From Pseudomonadota bacterium (GTDB lineage: Bacteria; Desulfobacterota; Desulfarculia; Desulfarculales; Desulfarculaceae): a DNA stretch of 64,000 bases. Every line of letters begins with the position of its first letter. Within the stretch, counting starts at the first letter, position 1. Of the stretch, positions 7,984-16,732 are shown piece by piece. The stretch lies in contig JAHIND010000036.1 in the NCBI GenBank assembly GCA_018896025.1, positions 1-64,000 on the forward strand. Reading direction: 5' to 3'. The position numbers and the translations under genes were made by a program. The notes beneath the pieces were generated by a model that searched no databases, was not told the origin of the DNA, and saw only the letters and a list, made by a program, of their open reading frames with translations.

Positions 7984-8723
7984 GCAGGAAACTGAAGTTC
8001 AATATATTCCGCTACAATCCCGAGGATCCCAAATCGGTCCCGCGCACCGACACCTACTATCTGGAAGAGACCCCTTCCCTCAGCCTGTTCATCGCCCTGA
8101 ACAAGATCAGGGAGGACCAGGACTCCGGCCTGCAATTCGACTTTGCCTGCCGCATGGCCATCTGCGGATCCTGCGGCATGGTCATCAACGGCCGCCCCGG
8201 CCTGGCCTGCAAGACCCTCACCAAGGATTTGCCCCAGGAGATCACCCTGATGCCCCTGCCGGTGTTCAAGCTGGTGGGCGATCTCTCGGTGGACACCGGC
8301 ACCTGGTTCCGCACCACCAACACCAAGATCGAATCATGGGTGCACACCGAGGCGGAATTTGATCCTCAGGCCCTTGAAGAACGCATGGAAAACGATCTGG
8401 CCAACGCCATCTTCGAACTGGAGCGCTGCATAGAGTGCGGTTGTTGTGTTGCCTCCTGCGGCACAGCCAATATGCGCGAGGATTTCGTGGGCGCTTTCGC
8501 CCTTAACCGCATCGCCCGCTTCATCCTGGACCCTCGCGACAAGCGTCGCGACGCGGACTACTTCGAAGTGGTGGGCACGGATCAAGGCATCTTCGGATGC
8601 ATGGGCCTTCTGGCCTGTGAGGACGTCTGCCCCCGGGAGATTCCCCTGCAGGATCAGTTGGGCATCCTGCGCCGCAAGATGGCCTTTGTGGGCCTGAAGA
8701 ATATTTTCAAAAAGCATGCTTAA
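7980..8723 (+). CDS. frdB: Fumarate reductase / succinate dehydrogenase iron-sulfur subunit
   Basis: This 247-residue electron-transfer subunit links the FrdA flavin to the FrdC haems. The [2Fe-2S] domain has CRMAICGSCGMVINGRPGLAC. The C-terminal domain has CIECGCCVASC for [4Fe-4S] and CMGLLACEDVCP for the [3Fe-4S] region. ATG 7980 overlaps the frdA stop by four bases. A longer in-frame extension upstream lies inside frdA and is not credible. The residue after the fourth Cys of the first C-terminal motif is Gly instead of the usual Pro, a minor deviation. Confidence 0.94.
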   Translation: MSRKLKFNIFRYNPEDPKSVPRTDTYYLEETPSLSLFIALNKIREDQDSGLQFDFACRMAICGSCGMVINGRPGLACKTLTKDLPQEITLMPLPVFKLVGDLSVDTGTWFRTTNTKIESWVHTEAEFDPQALEERMENDLANAIFELERCIECGCCVASCGTANMREDFVGAFALNRIARFILDPRDKRRDADYFEVVGTDQGIFGCMGLLACEDVCPREIPLQDQLGILRRKMAFVGLKNIFKKHA

Positions 8724-8861
8724 GCACGACACCGTAAAGGCGAAACAACACCGTTAAACAGGAAGCCGCCATGATCGATCAAAAGCTGAAGTGGGGATCT
8801 GGCGCGGCACGCGCCGCGCCTGCTTGAAGGCAGGAAACTTTATTTGAAAAGGGGAGGCAAC

Positions 8862-9761
8862 GTGAAAGTATCAAGAAGAGATTTATTTAAAATTGGGGGA
8901 TGCACTCTTGGCGCGTTGGGGCTTTCCCAGGTGCCGGGGCTCAAGGCTTTGGCCGCCGACTCCGCACCGGATGTCGATGTCTACGCCTTTCATTGCGGAA
9001 TTCTAAAGACACAAACCCAATACATTTTAAAAGACACCCGCGTGGGGGCGCCCTTTGACATTCCGGTGCCGTTTTTCCTGATTCGCCACGGCTCGTCCTG
9101 GGTGGCCTACGACACCGGCAACAACGCAGCCGTGGCGGTGGATCCAATCAAATATTGGGGCAAGCCCATCTGCGACGCCTACATGCCGGTCATGAAGCCC
9201 TGGGAGGAGTTCTCGGTTCAAATCAAAAAGGTGGGCCTGAAACCCAAGGACCTCAGCGCGGTGATCATGAGCCACGGCCACCTGGATCACTGCGGCGCCC
9301 TGGATGATTTGGCCAGCACCAACGTGCCGGTGTACTTCCAGAAAAAAGAGCTGGACGTAATCAAAAAGATCGTGGCCTCCGGCAAGATAACCGGAGCCTA
9401 CATCCCCGCGGACTTCAAGAAGCTGGGTAGCGTGAACGTCAAGGCCCTGGACTCTTACCTGGACGTCTTCGGGGACCAGACCGTGATGGTTTTCCCCACC
9501 CCCGGCCACACGCCGGGGCACCAATCGGTGCTCGTGCGCACCAACGCGGGGCAGAACCTGATCCTGTCCCAGGACGCCTGCTACACCCTGGAAAACATGA
9601 CGGCAAGCATTCCGCCTGGCTTGGCGGTCGACATTCCCGAGGCCATGATCAACATCTACCACTTCAGGACCATGTCCATAATCGGCGCCCAGTTGGTGCC
9701 GCCCCATGATCCTGACTTCTGGCAGGGCAAACCATTGGGGCCGCAAAAGTTCAAGTCCTAG
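8862..9761 (+). CDS. Tat-exported metallo-beta-lactamase-fold hydrolase
   Basis: A 299-residue protein with a twin-arginine signal (SRRDLFKIGG, then a hydrophobic stretch ending near LAA) and a metallo-beta-lactamase domain. The metal motif SHGHLDHCG supplies HxHxDH, and GHTPGHQSVLV carries the third-site His. The later SQDACY supplies the bridging Asp. This pattern fits N-acyl homoserine lactonase-like and related lactonases, but the substrate is not known. GTG 8862 was chosen because GGGGAGG at 8851-8857 fits it; a TTG at 8844 is possible. It lies alone between frdB and the 9991 operon, with about 140 and 230 bp on either side. Confidence 0.82.
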   Translation: MKVSRRDLFKIGGCTLGALGLSQVPGLKALAADSAPDVDVYAFHCGILKTQTQYILKDTRVGAPFDIPVPFFLIRHGSSWVAYDTGNNAAVAVDPIKYWGKPICDAYMPVMKPWEEFSVQIKKVGLKPKDLSAVIMSHGHLDHCGALDDLASTNVPVYFQKKELDVIKKIVASGKITGAYIPADFKKLGSVNVKALDSYLDVFGDQTVMVFPTPGHTPGHQSVLVRTNAGQNLILSQDACYTLENMTASIPPGLAVDIPEAMINIYHFRTMSIIGAQLVPPHDPDFWQGKPLGPQKFKS

Positions 9762-9849
9762 GAAAGGACGGTAATCATAAGGTGGCAGGGCGGTCGGCTG
9801 TCTTTGGCAACCAAATTTTCGTTTGCTTGGCTAATTCTTCAATTGAATG

Positions 9850-9858
9850 TTTTGTCGA
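9850..9858 (+). promoter_or_regulatory. TTTTGTCGA box upstream of the 9991 operon
   Basis: In the AT-rich 230-bp leader between 9761 and 9991 the nine bases TTTTGTCGA occur. The same nine bases recur at 20458-20466 upstream of a GntR gene, and the core TGTCGA also occurs at 19329 and 20220 near GntR genes. It is a candidate operator for one of these regulators. The rest of this leader shows nothing coding. Confidence 0.35.
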
Positions 9859-9990
9859 ATTAAAGTTTCAGTCCACCAGACCTGCCCTGCCACCGTTTAA
9901 TTTGCCCAAGGGGGGCACCGCCAACGCGGCGAACAGGGAACACGCAAGGGGACGAAGACAGTCTCTCTAGTTTGGTAAGGAGGATGAGCG

Positions 9991-11202
9991 ATGCGGGAAC
10001 AGTGGGGATTCAGCAGTGCAGGCGAGATCGTTTTCGGAACCAACGGTGTGCAGCGCCTGGGAAGGATCGTGAGCAAGCTGGGCTGCGCACACCCGATGAT
10101 CGTGACCGATCCGGGGGTGCAGAAGGCTGGCCTGGTGGAGCGGGTAACCGCGCCCCTGAACGACATGTCCATCCCATACCACCTGTTTGAATACGGCGAG
10201 CCCGAGCCTTCCACCCAGGTGGTGCTCCAGGCCTATGAGTGGGCCAAGGAGCGGGAGTTGGACGGGATCATCGCCGTGGGCGGCGGCAGTGTCATCGACC
10301 TGGCCAAGGCCGTGGCGGTCCTGCTCACCTTTGGCGGGGACATCAACGACTATTTCGGCGAGGGCAAGGTTCCCGGGCGCATCCTTCCCTTGATCGCCAT
10401 ACCCACCACCGCCGGAACCGGCTCCTCGGTTTCTCCGGCCTCGGTGCTCACCGACCTGGAGGCCAACCTCAAGAAAGGCATCTCCGACAACAAGCTGCGG
10501 CCCACCGTGGCCTTGGTGGACCCGCTGATGACCCTGACCTGCCCGCCTTTTTTGACCGCCTGCACCGGCATCGACGTGCTGGCCCACGCCGTGGAAGCCT
10601 ACATTGCCACGCCGTTCAACTACCTTCCCATAGCGCCCGAGGAAGTGGATACCGTGCTCTACCACGGCGCCTTCCCCTTGGCCGACTCCCTGGCTCGGGA
10701 CGCCATCGCCCTGGTGGGCGGCTATCTGAGGCTGGCCGTGGATCAGGGACAGAACGTCGAGGCCCGCACCCACATGTGCATGGCCAACATCATGGCCGGC
10801 ATGGCCTTCTCCAACGCCGGAGTCACCGCGGTGCATGCCATGGCCTACCCCCTGGGCGCGGTGAGCCATGCCCCCCACGGCCTGGTGAACGGTCTGCTGC
10901 TGCCCCACGTGTTGCAGTACAACCTGCCCATATGCACCGAGCGGCTGGCCAACGTAGCCGTGTGGCTGGGCGAGGAGGTTGACGGCTTGAGCGACCGCGA
11001 GGCGGGCCAAAAGGCCATCGACGCCATCAAGCAGCTCATCGCCGACCTGAGGCTGCCCTCGCGCATGCGCGATATCGGCGTGCAAGAGTCGGACATCCGG
11101 CCCATGGCCGAAGCCACCATGGGGGTCACCCGGCTGTTGCGCAGCAATCCCCGCCGGGTCACCGCCGACGACCTGGAAGCCATCTACCGCGCGGCCTATT
11201 AA
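9991..11202 (+). CDS. Iron-containing (group III) alcohol dehydrogenase
   Basis: A cytoplasmic NAD(P)-dependent dehydrogenase of 403 residues, oxidising an alcohol or reducing an aldehyde or keto acid. Family motifs are GGGSVIDLAKAVAVL (nucleotide binding), TTAGTGSSVSPASVLTD, the metal-site segment CTGIDVLAHAVEAYIA, and HAMAYPLGAVSHAPHGLVNG, with the conserved Asp and His ligands. GAGG just upstream fits ATG 9991. It is the first gene of a five-gene operon with PrpD, Mop, PcaC-like and HIBADH-like genes, 12 bp before the PrpD gene. Within the family it could be a maleylacetate reductase-like or 4-hydroxybutyrate-like enzyme; I cannot choose between them. Confidence 0.88.
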   Translation: MREQWGFSSAGEIVFGTNGVQRLGRIVSKLGCAHPMIVTDPGVQKAGLVERVTAPLNDMSIPYHLFEYGEPEPSTQVVLQAYEWAKERELDGIIAVGGGSVIDLAKAVAVLLTFGGDINDYFGEGKVPGRILPLIAIPTTAGTGSSVSPASVLTDLEANLKKGISDNKLRPTVALVDPLMTLTCPPFLTACTGIDVLAHAVEAYIATPFNYLPIAPEEVDTVLYHGAFPLADSLARDAIALVGGYLRLAVDQGQNVEARTHMCMANIMAGMAFSNAGVTAVHAMAYPLGAVSHAPHGLVNGLLLPHVLQYNLPICTERLANVAVWLGEEVDGLSDREAGQKAIDAIKQLIADLRLPSRMRDIGVQESDIRPMAEATMGVTRLLRSNPRRVTADDLEAIYRAAY

Positions 11203-11214
11203 GAGAAAGGCGGC

Positions 11215-12606
11215 ATGATGCCAGATGAAAAGTCGGCCCGCGCCTTCACCCAGGAATTGGTGGAGTTCATTCAGCAGGCGAGCCTTATGGATATGCCCGG
11301 CGAGTTGATCGCCAAGGCCCGTCTGCTGTGCATGGATCTTCTGGGGGTGGCGGCCAAGGGCGCCCAGGAACCGGCCTCCCGCATCGCCCGCCAGGTGCTG
11401 CTGTCCCAGGGCGGCGAGCCCCAGGCCGTCATCATCGGCGGCGAGCGCCGCACCGGAGCCCTGGGGGCGGCACTGCTCAACGGCCTGGCCGGGCATGCCC
11501 TGGATTACGACGACGTGGACCAGGCCATGTACGGCCACCCCTCGGTGCCGGTGCTGCCCGCCGCCCTGGCCGCGGCCGAGCTGGCCGGGGCCGGCGGGGC
11601 CGCCTTGCTGGAGGCCTATGTGCTGGGAGTGGAGATAACCAGCAAACTGGCCTACGGCATGAACCCGGCCCACTACTCCCTGGGCTGGCACTCCACCTGC
11701 ACCATGGGAGCCATAGGGGCCACCGCCGCCGCCGCCAAAATTTTGGGGCTTAACGACGAGCAACTGCGCAACGCCCTGGCCATCGGGGCGTCCCAGGCCT
11801 CGGGCTTGCAGCAAAACTTCGGCACCATGACCAAGCCCTTCCACGCGGGCAAGGCAGCGCAAAACGGCCTCTTGGCCGCGCTGCTGGCCCAGGGCGGCTT
11901 TACCGGAGACAAGGCCATATTCGAAGCGCCCTTGGGCTTTTTCCATTTGTTCGTGGCCGGTCACATGGTGGATGCGGCGGCGATCCTGGACCGTCTGGGC
12001 CGCCCCTATGAAATAGACTCGCCGGGCTTGCTCATCAAAAAGCACCCGTCCTGCGCCTTCAGCCATCCCCCGGCGGACGCGGCCCTGGAACTGGCCCACT
12101 CCCCCGGCTTCGAGCTGGACCTGATCGAGAGCGTCACCGGCGTCATCCACGACATGGCCGACCAGATCCTCATCCACCAAAGACCCCGCACCGGCCTGCA
12201 AGCCAAGTTCAGCCTAGAGGCGGTCATGGCCCTGGCGCTTACGGATGGGCAGTTGAGCCTGGCTTCCTTTACCGACCAATCGGTGCTGCGTGAGCCGGTG
12301 CAGAAGTTGATCGCCATTACCACCCGGCAAGTGGACCGCCGCGCCGGGGCCAGCTCCGGCGACTTCGGCCCGGCGGAGGTTCGGGTGCGCCTTAAAAACG
12401 GCGAGACCCTTTCCGCCCGGGTGGACAAGGCCAAGGGCAGCCCCACCAACCCCATGAGCGACGGAGAGTTCAGGGCCAAGTATCTGGACTGCTGCACCGG
12501 GGTGCTCAGCCCGGAGCAAATCGAGAAGTCCCTGGCCTTGCTGGCGCGGTTGGAAAACGTCCGCCGCATAAGCGAGTTGACCGAGTGCTACCTGATTAAC
12601 CAATAA
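11215..12606 (+). CDS. MmgE/PrpD family protein (2-methylcitrate dehydratase-like)
   Basis: This 463-residue enzyme belongs to the family of 2-methylcitrate dehydratase and cis-aconitate decarboxylase. It would dehydrate or decarboxylate a hydroxy- or unsaturated tricarboxylate-like substrate. Family segments include HALDYDDVDQAMYGHPSVPVLPA (active-site Asp/His region), GWHSTCTMGAIGATAAAAK, TMTKPFHAGKAAQNGLLAA and KKHPSCAFSHPPADA. It sits 12 bp after the Fe-ADH gene and about 120 bp before the Mop-like gene. A second PrpD-family gene at 16733-18058 converges on this operon and is collinear with this one. At the position of its in-frame UGA this protein has Phe (SCAFSH). Confidence 0.88.
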   Translation: MMPDEKSARAFTQELVEFIQQASLMDMPGELIAKARLLCMDLLGVAAKGAQEPASRIARQVLLSQGGEPQAVIIGGERRTGALGAALLNGLAGHALDYDDVDQAMYGHPSVPVLPAALAAAELAGAGGAALLEAYVLGVEITSKLAYGMNPAHYSLGWHSTCTMGAIGATAAAAKILGLNDEQLRNALAIGASQASGLQQNFGTMTKPFHAGKAAQNGLLAALLAQGGFTGDKAIFEAPLGFFHLFVAGHMVDAAAILDRLGRPYEIDSPGLLIKKHPSCAFSHPPADAALELAHSPGFELDLIESVTGVIHDMADQILIHQRPRTGLQAKFSLEAVMALALTDGQLSLASFTDQSVLREPVQKLIAITTRQVDRRAGASSGDFGPAEVRVRLKNGETLSARVDKAKGSPTNPMSDGEFRAKYLDCCTGVLSPEQIEKSLALLARLENVRRISELTECYLINQ

Positions 12607-12727
12607 AGGAGCAACGCCGGATGCCGGGTTTCAGAGCATTCGCCTTGCCCCATAAGCGAGCCTGCCGACAGTCCCCCGGATCGCGCGCGGCGGCGCGGGC
12701 CGCCGATGATAATGTTTGGAGCATGAC

Positions 12728-15415
12728 ATGAAAAAAGTAGCTTTCAAAGTAAACGGACAGATCCACGAGGTGCTGGCGAACAAGGACGACGTGCTCCTCG
12801 ACTTTCTGCGGGAAGGCCTGGACCTGACCGGGGCCAAGCAATCCTGCGACCGCAAGGGGCAGTGCGGGGCTTGCACCGTGATCGTCAACGGCCGGGCGGT
12901 CAATTCATGCCTGACCAAGCTCGGGAGCCTGGAGGGGGCCGAGGTGGTCACCGTGGAGGGGCTGGGCACTCCAGACAATCCGCATTTGGTGCAGCACGCC
13001 TTTGTGCTGGCCGGGGCGGTGCAGTGCGGTTTTTGTACGCCGGGTCTGATAATGGCCACCAAGGCCCTGCTGGACAAAAATCCGGACCCGGACGACGAGG
13101 CCATCAAGAAGGCCCTGCGCCGCAACCTGTGCCGCTGCACCGGATACGTGAAGATCATCGAGGCGGTGCGTCTGGCCGGGCGCTTCCTGCGCGGAGAGAC
13201 CACTCCGGAGCAAGTGGCTCCCAAGGCCACCGACGGCAACATGGGCGTGTCCCATGTCCGCCCTTCGGCCTTGGCCAAGGCCTGCGGCGTGGCCCGCTTC
13301 AGCGCCGACTACAACATCCCCGGCGCGCTGGAGCTGGCGGTGGTGCGCAGTGAGGTGCCTCACGCCAAGATAAAGTCCATCGATTTCTCCGAGGCCGAAA
13401 GCATGCCCGGCGTGGCCGGTGTGCTGACCGCGGCGGACATCCAGGGCAGCAACCTGATCAAGGACACGGTTTCCGACCGCCAAGTGCTCTGCTCCGAGCG
13501 GGTGCGCTGCATAGGCGACCCCATCGCGGTGGTGGCCGCCCTCACCAGGGCCGAGGCCGTGGCCGCCGCCCAAAAAGTGAAGGTGGACCTGGAGCCGCTG
13601 CCCGTGCTCAAGACCCCGGAGCAGGCCATGGAAGAAGACGCCTTCCAGCTTCACGACGAGTGGCCCAACCTCTGCTTCCGCCAGCCCCAGATCAAGGGCG
13701 ACGCCGTGGCGGCCCTGGCCGATTCGGCGGCAATGATCGAGGCCCGCTTCACCACCCAAATAAACCACCAGGCGCCCCTGGAGCCCGAGGCCAGCGTGGC
13801 CTATTGGGAGGAAGACGACGACGAGGATGAACCCAAGCTGGTGGTGGTGGGCCGCAGCATAAACATCCATTTCCATCTTCAGATTTTGCAGGAAGCCCTG
13901 GGCTGGGAAAACATGCGCTACGAGGAGGCCTTCACCGGCGGCCAATTCGGCATAAAGGTGGAGATCATCTCCGAAGGCATCTGCGCGGCGGCTGCCATTC
14001 ATTTCCGCAAACCGGCCCGCTACATCCCCGGCCTGCGCGAGTCCCTGATGATGACCTCCAAGCGCCACTCCTTCCACATGGACGTGAAGCTGGCGGCCGA
14101 CGTCCAGGGCAAGCTGACCGCCTATTGCAACGACATGGTGATTGACAACGGCGCTTATCTTTCTCGAGGCAGCGCCATCACCCTGCGAGCCATCATGATG
14201 CTCTCGGGCTCCTACCACATTCCCAATGTGAAGGCCGACAGCAGGCTGGTCTACACCAACAACCCCTGGGGCTCCGCCGCCCGTGGCGCGGGGCCGCCCC
14301 AGGCCAACTTCGCCCTGGAGACGGCCATGGAGATGCTGGCCGACAAGCTGGGCATGGACCCATTCGAGTTCCGCCTGCAAAACTTCCTGGAGGTCGGGCA
14401 GAGCAAATCCACCGGCCGGGTGGTGACCGAGTGGCCCATTCCCGAGTTGATGGAGGCCATACGACCCCATTATCAAAGGGCCAAACGGGAAGCGGCCGAA
14501 AACAACACCGAGCGCTTCAAGCGCGGGGTGGGCCTGGGCACCGGCTCCTTCGGCATCGGCGGGCCGGGCGACGCGGCGGTGGCGGCGGTGGAACTGGACC
14601 CAGACGGAGGCATAAGCGTGTACGTGGCCGCTGCCGACCCCGGCGAGGGCAACGACTCCATGCTCACCCAGCTCACCGCCGAAGTTACAGGCATAGCGCG
14701 GGATAAGGTGCGCATCTACACCCGCTCCACCGACCTAACGGCGGCCTCGGGACCGGCGGCGGGCAGCCGCATCACCTACATGATCGGCGCGGCCTTGCTG
14801 GACGCCCTGGGCAAGCTCAAGGCGGCCATGGCCGAGACCGGAGCCACCGACGCCGGGGAGTTGGAGGCGGCGGGCAAGGCGGTGCGCTATCTGGGCGCCA
14901 AGAAAAACGAGGACTCCGGCCCCCTGGACCCGGAGACCGGACAAGGGCCCTCCATGGAATCGCAGGTGCACGCGGTGCAACTGGTGGAAAGCGAAGTGGA
15001 CACCGAGACCGGCGAGGTGCGGGTGCTAAGGATGACCACCGCGGTGGACTCCGGCCCGGTGATTAACCCCATGAACTTCACCGGCCAGTTGGAAGGCGGC
15101 GCGGATATGGGCGTGGGCCTGGCCCTGCGCGAGGAATACGTGGCCGGGGAGAGCAAGGACTGGCGCACCTTCAAGTTCCCCACCATAACCACCTCCTTCC
15201 CCCACGAGGTGATCATCCGGGAAACCCCGCGGCCCAAGGGCCCTCTGGGATGCACCGGGGTTGGCGAGATGTGCCTGGTGCCCACGGCCCCGGCGGTGAT
15301 CAACAGCATCAAGGACGCGGTGGGGGTGTTTATCTGCAACCTGCCGGCCACCCCTGAAAAGGTGCTGGCCGCCATCAACTCCCGGCAGGGATCAAGGAAG
15401 GGTGAGCATGGCTGA
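12728..15415 (+). CDS. Mop-like molybdenum aldehyde oxidoreductase, fused [2Fe-2S] and molybdopterin domains
   Basis: An 895-residue xanthine oxidase-family enzyme. Residues 1-160 carry two [2Fe-2S] clusters: the plant-type CDRKGQCGACTVIVNG with a later NSC, then VQCGFCTPGLIM and RRNLCRCTGY. From about residue 175 the molybdopterin-binding large subunit follows, with HQAPLEPEAS, FTGGQFGIK, GSAARGAGPPQA and, near the end, the catalytic Glu region GCTGVGEMCLVPTAP. There is no FAD domain or separate medium-subunit gene. The size and layout match the Desulfovibrio gigas Mop aldehyde oxidoreductase (about 907 residues). ATG 12728 was chosen over TTG 12716 because TTGGAG precedes it. It hydroxylates or oxidises an aldehyde or N-heterocycle; the substrate is unknown. 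Confidence 0.9.
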   Translation: MKKVAFKVNGQIHEVLANKDDVLLDFLREGLDLTGAKQSCDRKGQCGACTVIVNGRAVNSCLTKLGSLEGAEVVTVEGLGTPDNPHLVQHAFVLAGAVQCGFCTPGLIMATKALLDKNPDPDDEAIKKALRRNLCRCTGYVKIIEAVRLAGRFLRGETTPEQVAPKATDGNMGVSHVRPSALAKACGVARFSADYNIPGALELAVVRSEVPHAKIKSIDFSEAESMPGVAGVLTAADIQGSNLIKDTVSDRQVLCSERVRCIGDPIAVVAALTRAEAVAAAQKVKVDLEPLPVLKTPEQAMEEDAFQLHDEWPNLCFRQPQIKGDAVAALADSAAMIEARFTTQINHQAPLEPEASVAYWEEDDDEDEPKLVVVGRSINIHFHLQILQEALGWENMRYEEAFTGGQFGIKVEIISEGICAAAAIHFRKPARYIPGLRESLMMTSKRHSFHMDVKLAADVQGKLTAYCNDMVIDNGAYLSRGSAITLRAIMMLSGSYHIPNVKADSRLVYTNNPWGSAARGAGPPQANFALETAMEMLADKLGMDPFEFRLQNFLEVGQSKSTGRVVTEWPIPELMEAIRPHYQRAKREAAENNTERFKRGVGLGTGSFGIGGPGDAAVAAVELDPDGGISVYVAAADPGEGNDSMLTQLTAEVTGIARDKVRIYTRSTDLTAASGPAAGSRITYMIGAALLDALGKLKAAMAETGATDAGELEAAGKAVRYLGAKKNEDSGPLDPETGQGPSMESQVHAVQLVESEVDTETGEVRVLRMTTAVDSGPVINPMNFTGQLEGGADMGVGLALREEYVAGESKDWRTFKFPTITTSFPHEVIIRETPRPKGPLGCTGVGEMCLVPTAPAVINSIKDAVGVFICNLPATPEKVLAAINSRQGSRKGEHG

Positions 15416-15791
15416 GGATCTTTTCAATAAGGGCCTGGAAATCAGGCGCGAGGTTCTGGGCAAAGACTACGTGGACCGCTCCCTGCAGGCGGGCGATGAT
15501 TTCAGCCGCCCCTTGCAGGAGCTGGTGACCAAGTACTGCTGGGGCGAAGTGTGGGCCAGGCCCGGCCTCCCCCGTCAGACGCGCAGCCTGTTAAACGTGG
15601 CCATGCTCACCGCCCTTAACCGGCCCCACGAAGTGCGGCTCCACGTGCGCGGCGCGCTGCGCAACGGTTGCTCGGAAGGCGATATCCTGGAGGTGCTTCT
15701 GCAAGCCACCATCTATTGCGGCGTGCCCGCGGCCATGGATAGCATGCGGATCGCCAAGGAAGCCATCCAGGAACACAAGGAGGGGGACTGA
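15408..15791 (+). CDS. Carboxymuconolactone decarboxylase (PcaC-like) family protein
   Basis: A 127-residue protein of the CMD/AhpD superfamily. Motifs WARPGLPRQTRSLLNVAML, the histidine in HEVRLHVRGALRNGCSEGDI and ILEVLLQATIYCGVPAAMDS match 4-carboxymuconolactone decarboxylase more than peroxidase-type AhpD, because no CxxC redox pair is present. ATG 15408 overlaps the end of the Mop-like gene by eight bases, so it is translated with it. In this operon it may open or isomerise a lactone intermediate, which is inference from the family. Confidence 0.82.
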   Translation: MAEDLFNKGLEIRREVLGKDYVDRSLQAGDDFSRPLQELVTKYCWGEVWARPGLPRQTRSLLNVAMLTALNRPHEVRLHVRGALRNGCSEGDILEVLLQATIYCGVPAAMDSMRIAKEAIQEHKEGD

Positions 15792-15799
15792 GCCCGGCC

Positions 15800-16711
15800 A
15801 TGGAGCGACCTCAAAAAATAAGCTGGCTTGGTTTGGGCAACATGGGCAGCCCCATGGCCGGGCACCTGGTACAGGCGGGGTTTTCCCTGACCGTGTACGA
15901 CGTGAACCGCCAGGCCCAGGAAGCCTTTGCCGCGCGCTTCTCCTGCGTTCCGGCCCAGTCCCTGAGCCAGGCCGCCCAAGGCTGCCAGGTGCTCATCACC
16001 ATGCTACCCAACGGCGACCTGGTGCGACGGGCGGTGCTGGGGGCAAACAGCGGGGAGGGCCTGTGCGAATCCATGCCCCCGGGATCGGTCCTGGTGGACA
16101 TGAGCTCCTCCTCCCCGGTGGGCACCCAGCAGTTGGGGCGGGACCTGGCCTCTCGCGGCATCGAGATGATCGACGCCCCGGTTTCCGGCGGGGTGTCTCG
16201 GGCCGTGGAGGGGGCCCTGAGCATCCTGGTGGGCGGCAATAAGGACGCGGTGGGCTATTGCCGTCCGGTGCTGGAGGCCATGGGGAGCAGCATCTTCGAG
16301 ACCGGCCCCCTGGGCTCGGCCCATGCCATGAAGTCGCTCAACAACATGCTTTCCGCCACCGGCCTGCTGGCCGCCGCCGAGGTGCTGTTGGTGGGCAAGC
16401 GCTTCGGCCTGGAGCCGGAGGTGATGGTGGACGTCTTCAACGCTTCCACCGGCCAGAACAACAGCACCAAGAACAAGTTCAAGCAGTTCGTATTGTCCCG
16501 GAGTTTCGCCTCGGGCTTTTCCCTGGAGCTGATGGTCAAGGACCTGGGCCTGGCCATGGAACTGGCCCGGGAGACCAAAACCCCGGCGATATTGAGCGCC
16601 GCCTGCCGGGAGATGTGGGCCGCGGCTCTGGTCGCTCTGGGGGACAGCCCGGACCACACCGAGGTGGTCCGCTGGTTGGAGCAGACGGTACACACCGAAC
16701 TGACCTCTTGA
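15800..16711 (+). CDS. 3-Hydroxyisobutyrate dehydrogenase-family NAD(P)-dependent reductase
   Basis: A 303-residue beta-hydroxyacid dehydrogenase. The Rossmann motif is LGLGNMGSPMAGHLV near residue 12. The substrate-binding DAPVSGGVSRAVEGALSILVGG follows, and the catalytic Lys lies in GSAHAMKSLNNMLSATG. This family includes 3-hydroxyisobutyrate, tartronate semialdehyde and 2-hydroxymethylglutarate dehydrogenases, which act on branched short hydroxyacids. It is the last gene of the 9991-16711 operon and ends 21 bp from the convergent PrpD gene. Confidence 0.88.
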   Translation: MERPQKISWLGLGNMGSPMAGHLVQAGFSLTVYDVNRQAQEAFAARFSCVPAQSLSQAAQGCQVLITMLPNGDLVRRAVLGANSGEGLCESMPPGSVLVDMSSSSPVGTQQLGRDLASRGIEMIDAPVSGGVSRAVEGALSILVGGNKDAVGYCRPVLEAMGSSIFETGPLGSAHAMKSLNNMLSATGLLAAAEVLLVGKRFGLEPEVMVDVFNASTGQNNSTKNKFKQFVLSRSFASGFSLELMVKDLGLAMELARETKTPAILSAACREMWAAALVALGDSPDHTEVVRWLEQTVHTELTS

Positions 16712-16732
16712 CAAGCAGCCGGGGCGGCGGGG

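Noticed and set aside
8771..8827. Short frame with ATG after frdB (about 18 codons)
   Set aside because: No ribosome site of note, no motif and too short to support.
9782..9970. 62-codon frame in the leader of the Fe-ADH operon
   Set aside because: Atypical codon use and no family match; the region is better explained as a promoter/leader.
9967..12201. Long minus-strand open frame opposite Fe-ADH and PrpD
   Set aside because: Same reason: antisense of high-GC coding DNA, no ribosome site and repetitive Gly/His/Gln composition.
12905..14476. Minus-strand open frame opposite the Mop-like gene
   Set aside because: Antisense shadow; the sense frame carries all expected iron-sulfur and molybdopterin motifs.
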